From JADKIH01 sp031385005 (GTDB taxonomy: Bacteria > Bacteroidota > Bacteroidia > AKYH767-A > 2013-40CM-41-45): 64,000 nucleotides of DNA. Of the stretch, positions 1-9,133 are shown one piece after another. Numbering within the stretch: position 1 is the stretch's first letter; each line of letters opens with the position of its first letter. Where the stretch lies: positions 85,742 through 149,741 of the forward strand of contig JANNBB010000055.1 of NCBI GenBank assembly GCA_031385005.1, in the 5' to 3' direction. The position numbers and the translations under genes were made by a program. Below the pieces are notes generated by a model. The model worked only from the letters and a program-made list of their open reading frames with translations. It was not told the DNA's origin and ran no database searches.

Positions 1-184
1 CAACAATTGTTTTAGATTTTAACCATTCTGTGGGATGCACACAAAATTTTGTTATTCCCAAAACTTCTTCTTCGAGATTCAGATCAAAAAGAAGCTCTGT
101 TTGAGAGGGCACAATAGAAATAATCTTTATCGGACTCTTTTGAAAAGTAAGTTGGCGACCTAATTGATCTGTTGAAAAAATCAT
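1..184 (-). CDS. Partial helical-backbone metal receptor / BtuF-like substrate-binding protein
   Basis: Only the first 61 codons lie in the window; the gene runs off the left edge. It starts at an ATG at 184 and reads MIFSTDQLGRQLTF, followed by a segment with SIVPSQTELLFDL and GITKFCVHP. This opening strand and the VPSQTELL motif are typical of the cytosolic or periplasmic BtuF/FecB-like helical backbone metal receptor family found in Bacteroidota, which binds cobalamin or metal chelates. No signal peptide is visible, as is common in this subgroup. The substrate cannot be told from the fragment. Confidence 0.7.
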   Translation of the reverse strand, partial: MIFSTDQLGRQLTFQKSPIKIISIVPSQTELLFDLNLEEEVLGITKFCVHPTEWLKSKTIV

Positions 185-344
185 TTTACGATTTGAAAAA
201 TATTATCAGGTTACAAATTATTCAAATCACAACCCGTTAACGATTGATTAATCGAGTAACTATCAACAAGCAAACTGTATCCACTAAGTTGAGTTATTCC
301 GGCACAACCTATTACAAACTTGCAAAAAGGTAAAGCATTTAATT

Positions 345-1730
345 TTATTTTATAAGTGCTTCAGCAATTTCGCTTTTGGTTATAATGAAAGTTCTTCCCG
401 CTTTGAAATCTTTTACCAGTACGGCCATTCGATCACCGGAAATCATTTCAGAAAGTTCTTCGAGTGGAGTAGTAATATCTGCAAAAGGAAGAGCTTCCTG
501 CATAATCAACTCTACTTTATCTTCCTTTGCATTCGGGCTTTTTAATATGTGATTATAGACTAGATTTTCATAAATAGAACCTACGATTCTGTCTTCTGAA
601 GTCACAGGAATTTGCGAAAAATTATTTTCGTTAATTATCTTCAGTGCATTAGAAATTGAATCTTTCTTGTCGATGGTGATAAGCTCCATATTTTTACGGT
701 TACTGACGATGTCCTTTGCTGTCATTCCTTTCTTGTCGATGTAACCCATTTTTCTCATCCATTCGTCATTAAAAATCTTGGCGAGGTATCTTGTTCCGTG
801 ATCGTGGAAGATAATAACAACTACATCCTTCTCAGTTAATTTATCTTTTAACTGATGTAATCCTGCCAGCGCAGAGCCGGCTGAGTTTCCCACCCAAATA
901 CCTTCCTTCTGTACGATTTCCCGTGTCATTAGGGCAGCATCTTTATCAGTGACTTTTTCAAATAAGTCGATGACATTGAAATCGACATTCTTAGGAAGAA
1001 AATCTTCGCCAATTCCTTCTGTTACATAAGGATAAATTTCATTTTTATCGAAGATGCCCGTCTCTTTATATTTTTTAAATACAGATCCATAAGTATCGAT
1101 TCCCCAAATTTTAATTGCAGGATTTTTTTCTTTCAGAAATTTTCCTGTACCGCAAATGGTCCCTCCAGTACCCACACCTACTACCAGGTGTGTTATTTTA
1201 CCATCTGTCTGATCCCAAAGCTCCGGACCTGTTTGTTCGTAATTGGCTATTGCATTGGAAGGATTGTCGTATTGATTGGGATAAAATGAGTTGGCAATTT
1301 CTTTATTCAATCTCGCTGCAACCGAATAATAGGAGCGGGGGTCCTCCGGTTCAACGTTGGTTGGACATACAATTACTTCTGCACCAAAAGCGCGTAATGC
1401 ATCCACTTTTTCTTTTGACTGCTTATCTGTCGTCGTGAAAATACATTTATAGCCCTTTACAATAGCAGCAATAGCCAGACCCATTCCTGTATTGCCGGAA
1501 GTACCTTCTATGATTGTACCACCTGGCTTTAGGATACCGGCTTTTTCAGCATCTTCTACCATTTTAAGAGCCATTCTGTCTTTAATGGAATTTCCCGGAT
1601 TAAATGTTTCCACCTTCGCATATACTTTGGCTTTAATGCCATCCGCTACACGATTCAAACGAATCAATGGTGTGTTTCCAATTGATTCCAATACATTGTC
1701 ACAAATTTTTTTCGAAGGATTCGTTCCCAT
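345..1730 (-). CDS. cbs: PLP-dependent cystathionine beta-synthase / cysteine synthase with C-terminal CBS pair
   Basis: A 461-residue fold-type II PLP enzyme of the cysteine synthase/cystathionine beta-synthase family, which makes cystathionine or cysteine from serine (or O-acetylserine) and a thiol. The PLP lysine is K50 in NPGNSIKDR, the phosphate or substrate loop is GTSGNTG at about 77-83, and a glycine-rich GVGTGGTICGTG loop sits near 185. From about residue 336 a tandem CBS-domain module follows, as in cystathionine beta-synthases, where it binds adenosyl ligands. Whether the reaction is cystathionine or cysteine synthesis cannot be settled from sequence. The gene is monocistronic with a recognisable promoter about 45 nt upstream. 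Confidence 0.9.
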   Translation of the reverse strand: MGTNPSKKICDNVLESIGNTPLIRLNRVADGIKAKVYAKVETFNPGNSIKDRMALKMVEDAEKAGILKPGGTIIEGTSGNTGMGLAIAAIVKGYKCIFTTTDKQSKEKVDALRAFGAEVIVCPTNVEPEDPRSYYSVAARLNKEIANSFYPNQYDNPSNAIANYEQTGPELWDQTDGKITHLVVGVGTGGTICGTGKFLKEKNPAIKIWGIDTYGSVFKKYKETGIFDKNEIYPYVTEGIGEDFLPKNVDFNVIDLFEKVTDKDAALMTREIVQKEGIWVGNSAGSALAGLHQLKDKLTEKDVVVIIFHDHGTRYLAKIFNDEWMRKMGYIDKKGMTAKDIVSNRKNMELITIDKKDSISNALKIINENNFSQIPVTSEDRIVGSIYENLVYNHILKSPNAKEDKVELIMQEALPFADITTPLEELSEMISGDRMAVLVKDFKAGRTFIITKSEIAEALIK

Positions 1731-1774
1731 TTACTCTGATTATTTAATAGAATTTCTTAAAGTTTTTTGCGGCA

Positions 1775-1809
1775 CAAAGGTAAAAAAGGTTTTTAGTTAC
1801 CGGGGCAAA
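1775..1809 (-). promoter_or_regulatory. Bacteroidota-type promoter of the CBS/cysteine synthase gene
   Basis: On the minus strand TTTG (1809-1806) is followed after 23 nt by TACCTTTG (1782-1775), matching the TTG / TAnnTTTG promoter of Bacteroidota. The predicted transcript would start about 40 nt before the ATG at 1730. The spacing is at the long end of the accepted range. Confidence 0.45.
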
Positions 1810-1925
1810 GTTGAATCTCTGTTCAAATTAAAAAGAAGATAAATAATGTTGTCTTGAATTTTAGAAATTTTTTAATAAAATTCATAAATAATTGAAAAAT
1901 AGCATTTTATAAAAAAATAGATTTG

Positions 1926-3149
1926 TTAATTATAACGTATTGCCATAATTGGACGAATTCTGCTGATGAGTATAGTTGGCAAAATCATCATCATCACGCA
2001 AACGATAAGTGTACCGGCATTCAGAAGCAGTATATGTGATAGTGAAAAATTAACCGGAACGTAAGAGATGTAATAGGATTGTTGGTCGAGATGAAGTATT
2101 CCAAAATATTTCTGAATTAAAATTAAGGAAATGGCAATGGTATTTCCCCAAAGCATTCCTCTTCCGATTAAGTAACCTGCCAGGTAAATGAAGATTTTCC
2201 TGACATTAAAATTGGGGCAGCCAATTGCTTTAAGTGTGCCGATCAGAGTAATCCTCTCTAATATTATTATCAGTAAAGCAGAGATCATATTCATGCCAGA
2301 TACGATTAGCATTAATGTAATTATTATGAAAGCATTAATGTTTTGAAGGCCAAGCCAATCAAATATCTGCGGAAAAATTTCTTTAATTGACCGAACATTT
2401 AATAGAGAACCGGATGTATTATAGACTTTAGCAGTTATTTCATCAAGCTTAGAAAAGTCATGAATGCTGATCTCAAATCCACTTACCTCATCATTTTTCC
2501 AATCGTTTAGTTTTTGTATGTGAGCGATGTCGCAGAATATATATAGGTTATCAAATTCTTCTAATCCGGTTTTGTAAATTCCGGAAATTTGAAATTTTCT
2601 TGCTCTTGGAGGTTGCTGAATAAAATGCATGACAATATTATCACCCACATGAATATTTAGCTTATGAGAAAGATTCTCTGATATTAAAATATTTTCTGTG
2701 CGGTCGCTATCGTTAACTCTAAAAACATTTCCTGCTATTAGGTGAGATTGAAAATAGGTCCAGTCAAAATCGCTGCCAATACCTTTTGCTACAACACCTT
2801 CAATTTCTTCATTGCTCTTTATAATTCCTGCTTTGGTCGCAAAAACCTGGATGTGTTTTATATCCGGATCTGTTTCCAACACTTTAAGGAAGGATTGATT
2901 TCGGCTTATCGGCTGTGTCTCATACGAACTATTTTCATCATAAAAACTAAGCTGAATATGTGAACCGAAACCAATAACTTTATCGCTGATTTCCTTTTTA
3001 AAACCGGTAACGATAGCCACACTAATTAGCATTACAGCAAAGCCGAGTGCCATACCGATGAGTGCAATCCGAATGATTGGTCGTGATATGATGGTTTCCT
3101 TTTCTTTTGAAAAAGCGATCCTTCTTGCTATAAATAATTCGTAGTTCAA
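1926..3149 (-). CDS. LolC/LolE-type ABC transporter permease (FtsX-like)
   Basis: A 407-residue inner-membrane protein with the LolC/E architecture: one N-terminal transmembrane helix (about 25-50, preceded by arginine-rich ARRIAFSKEK), a periplasmic MacB-like domain (about 50-270), and three C-terminal helices (about 275-300, 320-345 and 370-395). The family releases lipoproteins from the inner membrane for transport to the outer membrane, working with a LolD ATPase, which is not next to it here. I use the TTG start at 3149 because the usual N-terminal MNYELFIARRIAF stretch begins directly there. Substrate is by family analogy only. Confidence 0.82.
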   Translation of the reverse strand: MNYELFIARRIAFSKEKETIISRPIIRIALIGMALGFAVMLISVAIVTGFKKEISDKVIGFGSHIQLSFYDENSSYETQPISRNQSFLKVLETDPDIKHIQVFATKAGIIKSNEEIEGVVAKGIGSDFDWTYFQSHLIAGNVFRVNDSDRTENILISENLSHKLNIHVGDNIVMHFIQQPPRARKFQISGIYKTGLEEFDNLYIFCDIAHIQKLNDWKNDEVSGFEISIHDFSKLDEITAKVYNTSGSLLNVRSIKEIFPQIFDWLGLQNINAFIIITLMLIVSGMNMISALLIIILERITLIGTLKAIGCPNFNVRKIFIYLAGYLIGRGMLWGNTIAISLILIQKYFGILHLDQQSYYISYVPVNFSLSHILLLNAGTLIVCVMMMILPTILISRIRPIMAIRYN

Positions 3150-3160
3150 TGGCGAAATGT

Positions 3161-3168
3161 TAAATTTG
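3161..3168 (+). promoter_or_regulatory. Candidate -7 box upstream of the NamZ-like gene
   Basis: TAAATTTG matches TAnnTTTG 34 nt before the ATG at 3203. The expected upstream element 20 nt away reads TTC rather than TTG, so this is a partial match only. Confidence 0.3.
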
Positions 3169-3202
3169 CATCCGGTGATAAAGATATTTTATAATTCTCT
3201 GT

Positions 3203-4387
3203 ATGAAAACTAAAAGTTTAATTTTAATAATATTTCTATTAACTACTGTTTTGAATTCGGAAGCAAAACTGAAAGCTACAATTTACCCGGGAGCATTTCA
3301 AACCGATTTATATTTTCCTTTATTAAAAGATAAGGTAATTGGTATTGTTGCCAACCAAACATCCATCTTAGGAACCAAACACCTGGTCGATTCGCTTAAG
3401 TCGAGTGGTTTTAACATCAAATGTGTTTTTGCCCCTGAACACGGTTTCAGAGGGGAAAAAGGCGCAGGGGAGGAAGTTAAAAGCGGTACTGATCCGATTT
3501 CCGGTTTGCCGATTATTTCTTTGTATGGAAAGCATCAATCACCTGATTCGAATGACTTAAAAGGAATTGACATCATCCTTTTCGATATACAGGATGTGGG
3601 CGTTCGTTTTTATACATACATATCCACATTGCAGTTAATTATGGAGGCCTGTGCGGAACATGATATACAACTTATTGTACTTGACAGACCCAATCCTAAT
3701 GGTTTTTATGTAGATGGACCTGTTTTGGAGAAAAAGAATTCTTCTTTTGTCGGTATGCAATCTATTCCTGTTGTTTATGGCATGACTATAGGAGAATATG
3801 CCAGTATGTTATCCGGCGAGAAATGGTTGCAGACAAAAAAAACGTGCAACCTGGTAATCGTTCCGTTGAGGAATTATTATCATGCATCAAAATATGATTT
3901 GCCAATTCCACCATCACCAAATTTGCCTGATATGGACGCGGTTTATCTTTATCCTTCAACTTGTTTTTTTGAAGGCACTGCAATAAGTTTAGGTCGCGGA
4001 ACGAAAAAACCATTCAGGTATATAGGATTTCCCGGAAATAAAATGGATACCTTTTCTTTTACACCGAAAAGCATTCCCGGTGTTGCGCCTTCTCCGCCTT
4101 ATCAGGACAGCATTTGCATCGGAATTGATTTGACAGGCCAAGGAGCTACAATGAAAGTAATTCCCGGATTAAATCTGGAATATTTGTTGAAGATGTATCA
4201 TGCGTTTCCGGTAAAGGAGAAATTCTTTAATAATTTCTTCGATAAACTGGCAGGTACAGAAAAGTTGCGTAAACAAATTATTGCAGGCAAATCAATAAAA
4301 GAAATTAAAAAGTCATGGCAAGCAGATATTAAAAAATTCAAAACCATTCGGAAGAAATATTTAAACTATCCGGATTTTGAAAAATAA
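3203..4387 (+). CDS. DUF1343 / NamZ-like exo-beta-N-acetylmuramidase
   Basis: A 394-residue secreted protein with an N-terminal signal peptide (about 1-21, ending near NSEAKL) followed by one DUF1343 domain covering the rest. Characteristic stretches are GIVANQTS, FAPEHGFRG, LFDIQDVGVRFYTY, DRPNPNG and GRGTKKPF. Characterised members (NamZ) release terminal N-acetylmuramic acid from muropeptide glycans, so a role in peptidoglycan recycling or scavenging in the periplasm is likely. It is divergent from the permease gene at 1926-3149 across a 53-bp gap and has no muropeptide gene next to it. Confidence 0.87.
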   Translation: MKTKSLILIIFLLTTVLNSEAKLKATIYPGAFQTDLYFPLLKDKVIGIVANQTSILGTKHLVDSLKSSGFNIKCVFAPEHGFRGEKGAGEEVKSGTDPISGLPIISLYGKHQSPDSNDLKGIDIILFDIQDVGVRFYTYISTLQLIMEACAEHDIQLIVLDRPNPNGFYVDGPVLEKKNSSFVGMQSIPVVYGMTIGEYASMLSGEKWLQTKKTCNLVIVPLRNYYHASKYDLPIPPSPNLPDMDAVYLYPSTCFFEGTAISLGRGTKKPFRYIGFPGNKMDTFSFTPKSIPGVAPSPPYQDSICIGIDLTGQGATMKVIPGLNLEYLLKMYHAFPVKEKFFNNFFDKLAGTEKLRKQIIAGKSIKEIKKSWQADIKKFKTIRKKYLNYPDFEK

Positions 4388-4439
4388 TATTTTTCTGAAA
4401 ATTTGTTTTGAAAAATAAGTTTGCCAATAAAACTTTTTT

Positions 4440-5669
4440 TTAATTCTGCTGAACGTTCACCACCGTATTTTTCTCTACTCTTCCCGGATATACTTTCAAG
4501 GCCATTTCAAGACACTTCATTGCTTTTCTGAGATCCTGAATATTGAGAACATAAGCAATACGAACTTCATCCAAGCCGAAATCCGGATTGGAATAAAATC
4601 CGGTTGCCGGAGCCAACATTACGGTTTCATTTTCATGAGAGAATTTTTCCAGCATCCACTGACAGAATTTATCAGAGTTATCGATAGGGAGTCGGGCAAT
4701 GCAATAGAAAGCCCCGCTTGGAGTCGGGCAGAATACGCCTTCAATTTTGTTAAGAGATTCAACTACAAAATCTCTTCTTTTTACATATTCCGAAATTACA
4801 TTTGTAAAATAGGAATCCGGAGTATCGATAGCAGCTTCACCTGCAACTTGTCCAAACGTAGGTGGACTTAACCTGGCCTGAGCGAATTTAAGTGCTGTTG
4901 CCATAAGTTCCTTGTTTTTGGAAATGAGTGTCCCAATACGGGCTCCACATGCGCTATAGCGTTTGGAAATTGAGTCGAGCATAACCACATTTTCTTCGAT
5001 ACCTTTCAGGTGCATGGAGGAGAAGTATTTTTTACCATCGTAGCAAAACTCACGGTAAACCTCATCAGAAAACAACCAGAGATCGTATTTTTTTACTAAG
5101 TCTTTTAAGGCCATTAATTCTTCTTGGGTATACAAGTAGCCCGTTGGGTTGGAAGGATTGCAGATCATTATACCACGGGTTTTGGGAGTGATATATTTTT
5201 CAAACTCTGTAATAGGAGGTAAGGCGAAGCCCGTTTCGATAAATGAACGAATGGGTATGACTTTTACATTGGCTTGTGTTGTAAAGCCATTGTAATTGGC
5301 ATAAAAAGGTTCAGGAATTAAAATTTCATCTCCCGGATCGAAGCAACTCATCATAGCAAAACTTATTGCTTCAGAACCACCGGTTGTAACGATAATGTCT
5401 GTATAATCAACGTTGATGTCGAATTTTTTATAATAGGTGACCAGTTTTTTTCGATACGATTCAATTCCTGCAGAATGAGAATATTCTACGATTTTTCCCG
5501 GGTAGTTATGAATGGCATTGAGCATTACATCAGGGGTTTCAATATCGGGTTGGCCGATATTGAGGTGGTAGATTTTCTTACCTTCTTTTTTTGCCTTTTC
5601 AGCAAAAGGAACGAGTTTTCGAATTGGGGAAGGCGGCATTTGGTTGCCTTTTCTTGACGTCTTTGGCAT
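4440..5669 (-). CDS. Class I/II pyridoxal-phosphate aminotransferase (AspC-like)
   Basis: A 409-residue fold-type I aminotransferase. The PLP lysine is K236 in SISKRYSACGARIG; other fold landmarks are TTGGSEAI near 95-102, NPSNPTGY near 171-178 and the aspartate of LFSDEVYREF near 202. The sequence resembles aspartate-type aminotransferases, which move amino groups between amino acids and 2-oxoglutarate in the cytoplasm; the exact substrate is not readable. It lies on the minus strand downstream of a terminator that separates it from the DUF1573 genes, so it is probably transcribed alone. Confidence 0.87.
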   Translation of the reverse strand: MPKTSRKGNQMPPSPIRKLVPFAEKAKKEGKKIYHLNIGQPDIETPDVMLNAIHNYPGKIVEYSHSAGIESYRKKLVTYYKKFDINVDYTDIIVTTGGSEAISFAMMSCFDPGDEILIPEPFYANYNGFTTQANVKVIPIRSFIETGFALPPITEFEKYITPKTRGIMICNPSNPTGYLYTQEELMALKDLVKKYDLWLFSDEVYREFCYDGKKYFSSMHLKGIEENVVMLDSISKRYSACGARIGTLISKNKELMATALKFAQARLSPPTFGQVAGEAAIDTPDSYFTNVISEYVKRRDFVVESLNKIEGVFCPTPSGAFYCIARLPIDNSDKFCQWMLEKFSHENETVMLAPATGFYSNPDFGLDEVRIAYVLNIQDLRKAMKCLEMALKVYPGRVEKNTVVNVQQN

Positions 5670-5700
5670 GTTGTCTGATTTGGAATTGCCTTATAAAAAG

Positions 5701-5724
5701 AAACCCTCCAAAATAGGAGGGTTT
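5701..5724 (-). terminator. Intrinsic terminator after the DUF1573 cluster
   Basis: A perfect 9-bp stem AAACCCTCC / GGAGGGTTT with a 6-nt loop. Read on the minus strand it is followed by CTTTTTAT, a T-rich tail. It lies just past the stop of the last DUF1573 gene and before the aminotransferase start. Confidence 0.8.
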
Positions 5725-5751
5725 CAAATATACAATAAAAATATTATTTAT

Positions 5752-6219
5752 TTATTTTGCTTTATCAACGGGAACATCAGAAGCAGGAGTAGCTACCGGG
5801 GCTTCAACATTTCCTTTGAGGTGAAGTACTTTTTGTCCTGACTTAGAGTTTGAAGTAATAGTAACGGTTTTATCCTGCATTCCCATTTTACCGGTAGAAT
5901 TGAATTCAACGTGAATAGAACCTTTTCCGCCTTTAGTAATTGGTTCTTTTGGCCATTGCGGAACGGTGCAGCCGCATGATCCATGAGCTTCAGTAATAAT
6001 TAATGGATCTTTTCCTGAATTAAGAAATGCGAAATCATACGTTACTTTGTCGCCTTGTTTAATGGTGCCAAAGTTGTACTCTTCAACTTCAAATTTCATT
6101 TCAGGGGCATTTTTGTTTTCAGCCGGTGCAACTGTAGTTGCCGGTGTAGTTTTGCTATCTTGAGCGTTAACGAAAGTTATCGATAAGAATAGAGCAATTG
6201 CTAGGGTAATTTTTTTCAT
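5752..6219 (-). CDS. DUF1573 domain secreted protein (third copy)
   Basis: A 155-residue protein with a signal peptide (about 1-19, ending VNAQ) and one DUF1573 domain, an Ig-like fold. It holds the family core: FNFGTIKQG-type strand (here YNFGTIKQGDKVTY), SGKDPLIITEA and GSCGCTVPQWPKEPI, with the two cysteines of CGC. It is the last of three tandem paralogues (spacing 22 nt each) that must have arisen by duplication. The C-terminal tail is low-complexity and proline/alanine-rich. Function unknown; the domain resembles ASH/MSP-like beta sandwiches, and extracytoplasmic location is inferred from the signal peptide. Confidence 0.88.
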   Translation of the reverse strand: MKKITLAIALFLSITFVNAQDSKTTPATTVAPAENKNAPEMKFEVEEYNFGTIKQGDKVTYDFAFLNSGKDPLIITEAHGSCGCTVPQWPKEPITKGGKGSIHVEFNSTGKMGMQDKTVTITSNSKSGQKVLHLKGNVEAPVATPASDVPVDKAK

Positions 6220-6241
6220 TTTTTTTTTAATTAGTTAGGGA

Positions 6242-6676
6242 TTATTTTTTTGTGTCAACTTCAACTTTTTCGATAGTTCCTTTCACGTGAAGGATCATTG
6301 GATTTTGAACGGCATTAGAGGTAATGGTTACTGTTTTATCCTGTATTCCGAATTTTCCTGTGCTATTAAAGGTTACTTTAATTGCAGATGTCTGATTTTT
6401 AAGGATGGGCTCTTTTGGGAAGATCGGAACAGTACATCCACAAGATCCTTCTGCTTTAGATATAATTAATGGTTCGCTGCCTGTGTTCGTAAATTTGAAC
6501 TCATAGGTTACAGATTCCCCTTGTTTTATAGTACCAAAATTAAATTCTTCGGTTTCAAACTTAAATGATGCAGCATTGTTGCTATTACCAATGTTGTCTA
6601 AGACCATTTTTTGTTGTGCGAATGATTGAACACCTGCAAACACAAGAAGTGAAAGAATAATTGATTTGATCTTCAT
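6242..6676 (-). CDS. DUF1573 domain secreted protein (second copy)
   Basis: A 144-residue protein with a signal peptide (about 1-20, ending SFAQ) and a DUF1573 domain containing FNFGTIKQGESVTYEF, GSEPLIISKAEGSCGCTVPIFPKEPIL and a DKTVTITSNA strand. It is the middle gene of the tandem trio and is closest in length to the bare domain, with almost no tail. The conserved GSCGCTVP motif suggests a redox or metal-related role of the cysteine pair, which is inference only. Confidence 0.88.
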   Translation of the reverse strand: MKIKSIILSLLVFAGVQSFAQQKMVLDNIGNSNNAASFKFETEEFNFGTIKQGESVTYEFKFTNTGSEPLIISKAEGSCGCTVPIFPKEPILKNQTSAIKVTFNSTGKFGIQDKTVTITSNAVQNPMILHVKGTIEKVEVDTKK

Positions 6677-6698
6677 TTTTATTTTTTTAGAGGATTAT

Positions 6699-7202
6699 TT
6701 ATTTAGTGTTTTCTAAAGGTAGTCCGGATGATTTTTTTAGTGGCATGGCCTGTTCTGTATTTTCATCGGAAGCTTCAACAGTTCCTTTTATGGTTATAAC
6801 TTTTGAAGCTGTTTTAGCATTTGAGTCAATGGTGACTGTTTTTGTAAATGCACCAACTCTTTTGGTATCGTAATTAACTTTAATGATTCCGGTTTGACCT
6901 TTCAAGATAGGTTCTTTAGGAAAAGTTGGAACAGTACATCCGCAACTTCCTTTTGCATTGGAAATAACTAATGGATCCTTACCTGTATTTTTAAATTTGA
7001 ATTCGCATCCTCCGTTCGCGCCTTGCTTAATAGTACCATAATCATGGATTTCAGTTTCAAAAGTAATTTCCGGAGCATTTGGATTTTCTGCGGGTTTAAC
7101 TGTTTCGGCATCAGTCTTAATGACAGGAGCTTCCTGAGCAAGGGCTTTTAAATTAAAAGCCAAAATAACAGCGCAGAAGATAAGGTATTTGAGGTTTTTC
7201 AT
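6699..7202 (-). CDS. DUF1573 domain secreted protein (first copy)
   Basis: A 167-residue protein with a signal peptide (about 1-22, ending ALAQ) and a DUF1573 domain with HDYGTIKQGANGGCEF, GKDPLVISNAKGSCGCTVPTFPKEP and a KTVTIDSNAKT strand. It has one extra cysteine (GGCEF) absent from its two neighbours. It is the promoter-proximal gene of the trio; TACTTTTG on the minus strand at 7283-7276 is a candidate -7 box. Function unknown. Confidence 0.88.
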   Translation of the reverse strand: MKNLKYLIFCAVILAFNLKALAQEAPVIKTDAETVKPAENPNAPEITFETEIHDYGTIKQGANGGCEFKFKNTGKDPLVISNAKGSCGCTVPTFPKEPILKGQTGIIKVNYDTKRVGAFTKTVTIDSNAKTASKVITIKGTVEASDENTEQAMPLKKSSGLPLENTK

Positions 7203-7275
7203 AATTGGGTTATTGTGTTTTATTCTTTGGTGGTTAGTGAATATATCCTGTCCGCGACATTTCCATTTATGATGC

Positions 7276-7283
7276 CAAAAGTA
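7276..7283 (-). promoter_or_regulatory. Candidate -7 box of the DUF1573 operon
   Basis: TACTTTTG on the minus strand matches TAnnTTTG about 74 nt before the first DUF1573 ATG at 7202. No good TTG element is seen at the expected distance, so support is partial. Confidence 0.3.
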
Positions 7284-7380
7284 TTTGAATCCAATGAAGG
7301 GTTTATGAATTTAAAATTCACAGATAATTCATGAAAAAAAGAAGCTATGCCTACTATTACAGTTAAAGGTTAAAAGATAT

Positions 7381-8940
7381 TTATTTGGTAGTAAGGGTAA
7401 CAAAGGGAATAACCATTTCTTCGAGTGAAATTCCTCCGTGTTGGAGGGTGTTTTTATAGTATGTAACGTAATAATTGTAGTTGTTCGGGTAGGCAAAGAA
7501 GTTATCTTCTTTAGCAAAGACAAAAGCTTGAGAAAGATGTTGTCTGGGAAGCATTCCATCCGAAGGATTTTTGATTTCAAACACCTCTTTTTTGTCGTAA
7601 TTCATGTTTCTTCCTTGTTTATACCTCAGATTGGTGTTTACCGTACGATCTCCTACAATTTTAGTTGGTTCTTTAACACGAATTGTACCATGGTCTGTTG
7701 TAATAATGATTTTTACCTTTTTCTCGGAAATGCGTTTGATGGCTTCAAAGAGCGGAGAATGTTCAAACCAGGATAACGTCAAGGAGCGATATGCAGCTTC
7801 GTCATCTGCAAGTTCACGGATCATTTCCATTTCAGTGCGGGCATGAGAAAGCATGTCGACGAAATTATAAACAATTACGTTAAACTTATTTTGCATCATA
7901 TTGGGAATGTTGTCAACCAGCGTTTTTCCATCGTTGTAATTGGTTATCTTGATGTAGGAAGACTTGATTTCTTTTCGGAATCGTTTTAAAGTGTCATTCA
8001 GAAAATCTTCCTCATGAAGGTTTTTACCGCCTTCCTCTTCATCGTTAAGCCATAAATTAGGAAACCTTGCTTCGATTTCTGAAGGCATGAGTCCTGCGAA
8101 AATTGCATTACGGGAATATTGCGTTGCAGTAGGGAGTATACTCAAATACAAATCGTCTTCCTGAACTCTGAAGAATTCAGAAATCAGGGGCTGGATGATT
8201 CTCCATTGATCGTAACGAAGGTTATCTATCAAAATCATGAAAACAGGTTCGGCTGAATTATCCACAATGGGGAGAATTTTCTTTTTCATTAATTGATGAG
8301 ACATGATAGGCGTTTGTTCTGCATCCGGATTTTTTAGCCAATTCAGGTAATTGTTTTCGATGAATTTAGAGAAAAGAGTATTTGCCTCGCTCTTTTGGGC
8401 TGTAAGGATTTCATACATACTTTCATCAGAAGTCTGCTTCAATTCAAGCTCCCAAAAGACGAGCTTTCTATATACTTCTACCCATTGCTTCCAATTCAAT
8501 TTATCGCTTAAAGACATACCGATATTCCTGAATTCTTGCTGATAATTTGACGTTGTTTTTTCGCTAATTAACCTCTTGTTTTCAAGGTTCTTTTTTATGG
8601 ATAATAAGATCTGGTTTGGATTAACAGGTTTGATGAGGTAGTCGGCAATTTTGCTTCCGATGGCTTGCTCCATGATGCTCTCTTCTTCGCTTTTCGTAAT
8701 CATCACTATCGGAATTTCCGGATTGATATTCTTTAGTTTGGAAAGTGTTTCTATCCCTGAAATTCCGGGCATATTTTCATCAAGAAATACAATGTCGAAG
8801 TTGGTTTTTTTAAAATGTTCTATTGCATCTTCGCCGTTTGTTACAGTAACAACATCATATCCCTTGTCGCGCAAGAAAAGCACGTGCGGAGTTAAAAGGT
8901 CGATTTCATCATCTGCCCACAGTATATTAAGTTTATCCAT
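7381..8940 (-). CDS. porX: PorX-type response regulator with PglZ domain
   Basis: A two-domain regulator of type IX secretion. With the start at 8940 the protein is 519 residues and opens MDKLNILWADDEID, the usual PorX start; an in-frame ATG at 9000 would add 20 residues with no receiver-domain homology. Residues 1-125 form a receiver domain with the acidic pair D10/D11, phospho-acceptor D54 in FLDENMPGI and the lysine of YLIKPVNP. Residues about 200-510 form a PglZ/alkaline-phosphatase-like domain with LIDNLRYDQW and TTDHGTIRV, which in PorX carries a zinc phosphodiesterase site. PorX works with the PorY kinase and sigma factor SigP to drive T9SS genes. Neither is in the window, but T9SS cargo genes are (35.5, 48.5 and 50 kb). 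Confidence 0.92.
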   Translation of the reverse strand: MDKLNILWADDEIDLLTPHVLFLRDKGYDVVTVTNGEDAIEHFKKTNFDIVFLDENMPGISGIETLSKLKNINPEIPIVMITKSEEESIMEQAIGSKIADYLIKPVNPNQILLSIKKNLENKRLISEKTTSNYQQEFRNIGMSLSDKLNWKQWVEVYRKLVFWELELKQTSDESMYEILTAQKSEANTLFSKFIENNYLNWLKNPDAEQTPIMSHQLMKKKILPIVDNSAEPVFMILIDNLRYDQWRIIQPLISEFFRVQEDDLYLSILPTATQYSRNAIFAGLMPSEIEARFPNLWLNDEEEGGKNLHEEDFLNDTLKRFRKEIKSSYIKITNYNDGKTLVDNIPNMMQNKFNVIVYNFVDMLSHARTEMEMIRELADDEAAYRSLTLSWFEHSPLFEAIKRISEKKVKIIITTDHGTIRVKEPTKIVGDRTVNTNLRYKQGRNMNYDKKEVFEIKNPSDGMLPRQHLSQAFVFAKEDNFFAYPNNYNYYVTYYKNTLQHGGISLEEMVIPFVTLTTK

Positions 8941-9133
8941 CAGTTCGGTTTCCGTATTTTTACCAGAGTTTTCAAATTTAGCAAAGATGTTGCGATTCAT
9001 GTTCAGTTATTTTTTTTGATTAGTAATTTTCGTGGAAATATTCACTTTTGTTTAAACGATGCACGGTTTTGTTTATTGCAAAAAGAAAAAATTCGATTTG
9101 TTGTAGTGTTTGATGATATTTGCATTTTATTAA

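Noticed and set aside
8941..9000. Twenty-residue N-terminal extension of PorX from an upstream ATG
   Set aside because: The receiver domain begins MDKLNILWADDE at 8940; the extension does not match the family's usual N-terminus.
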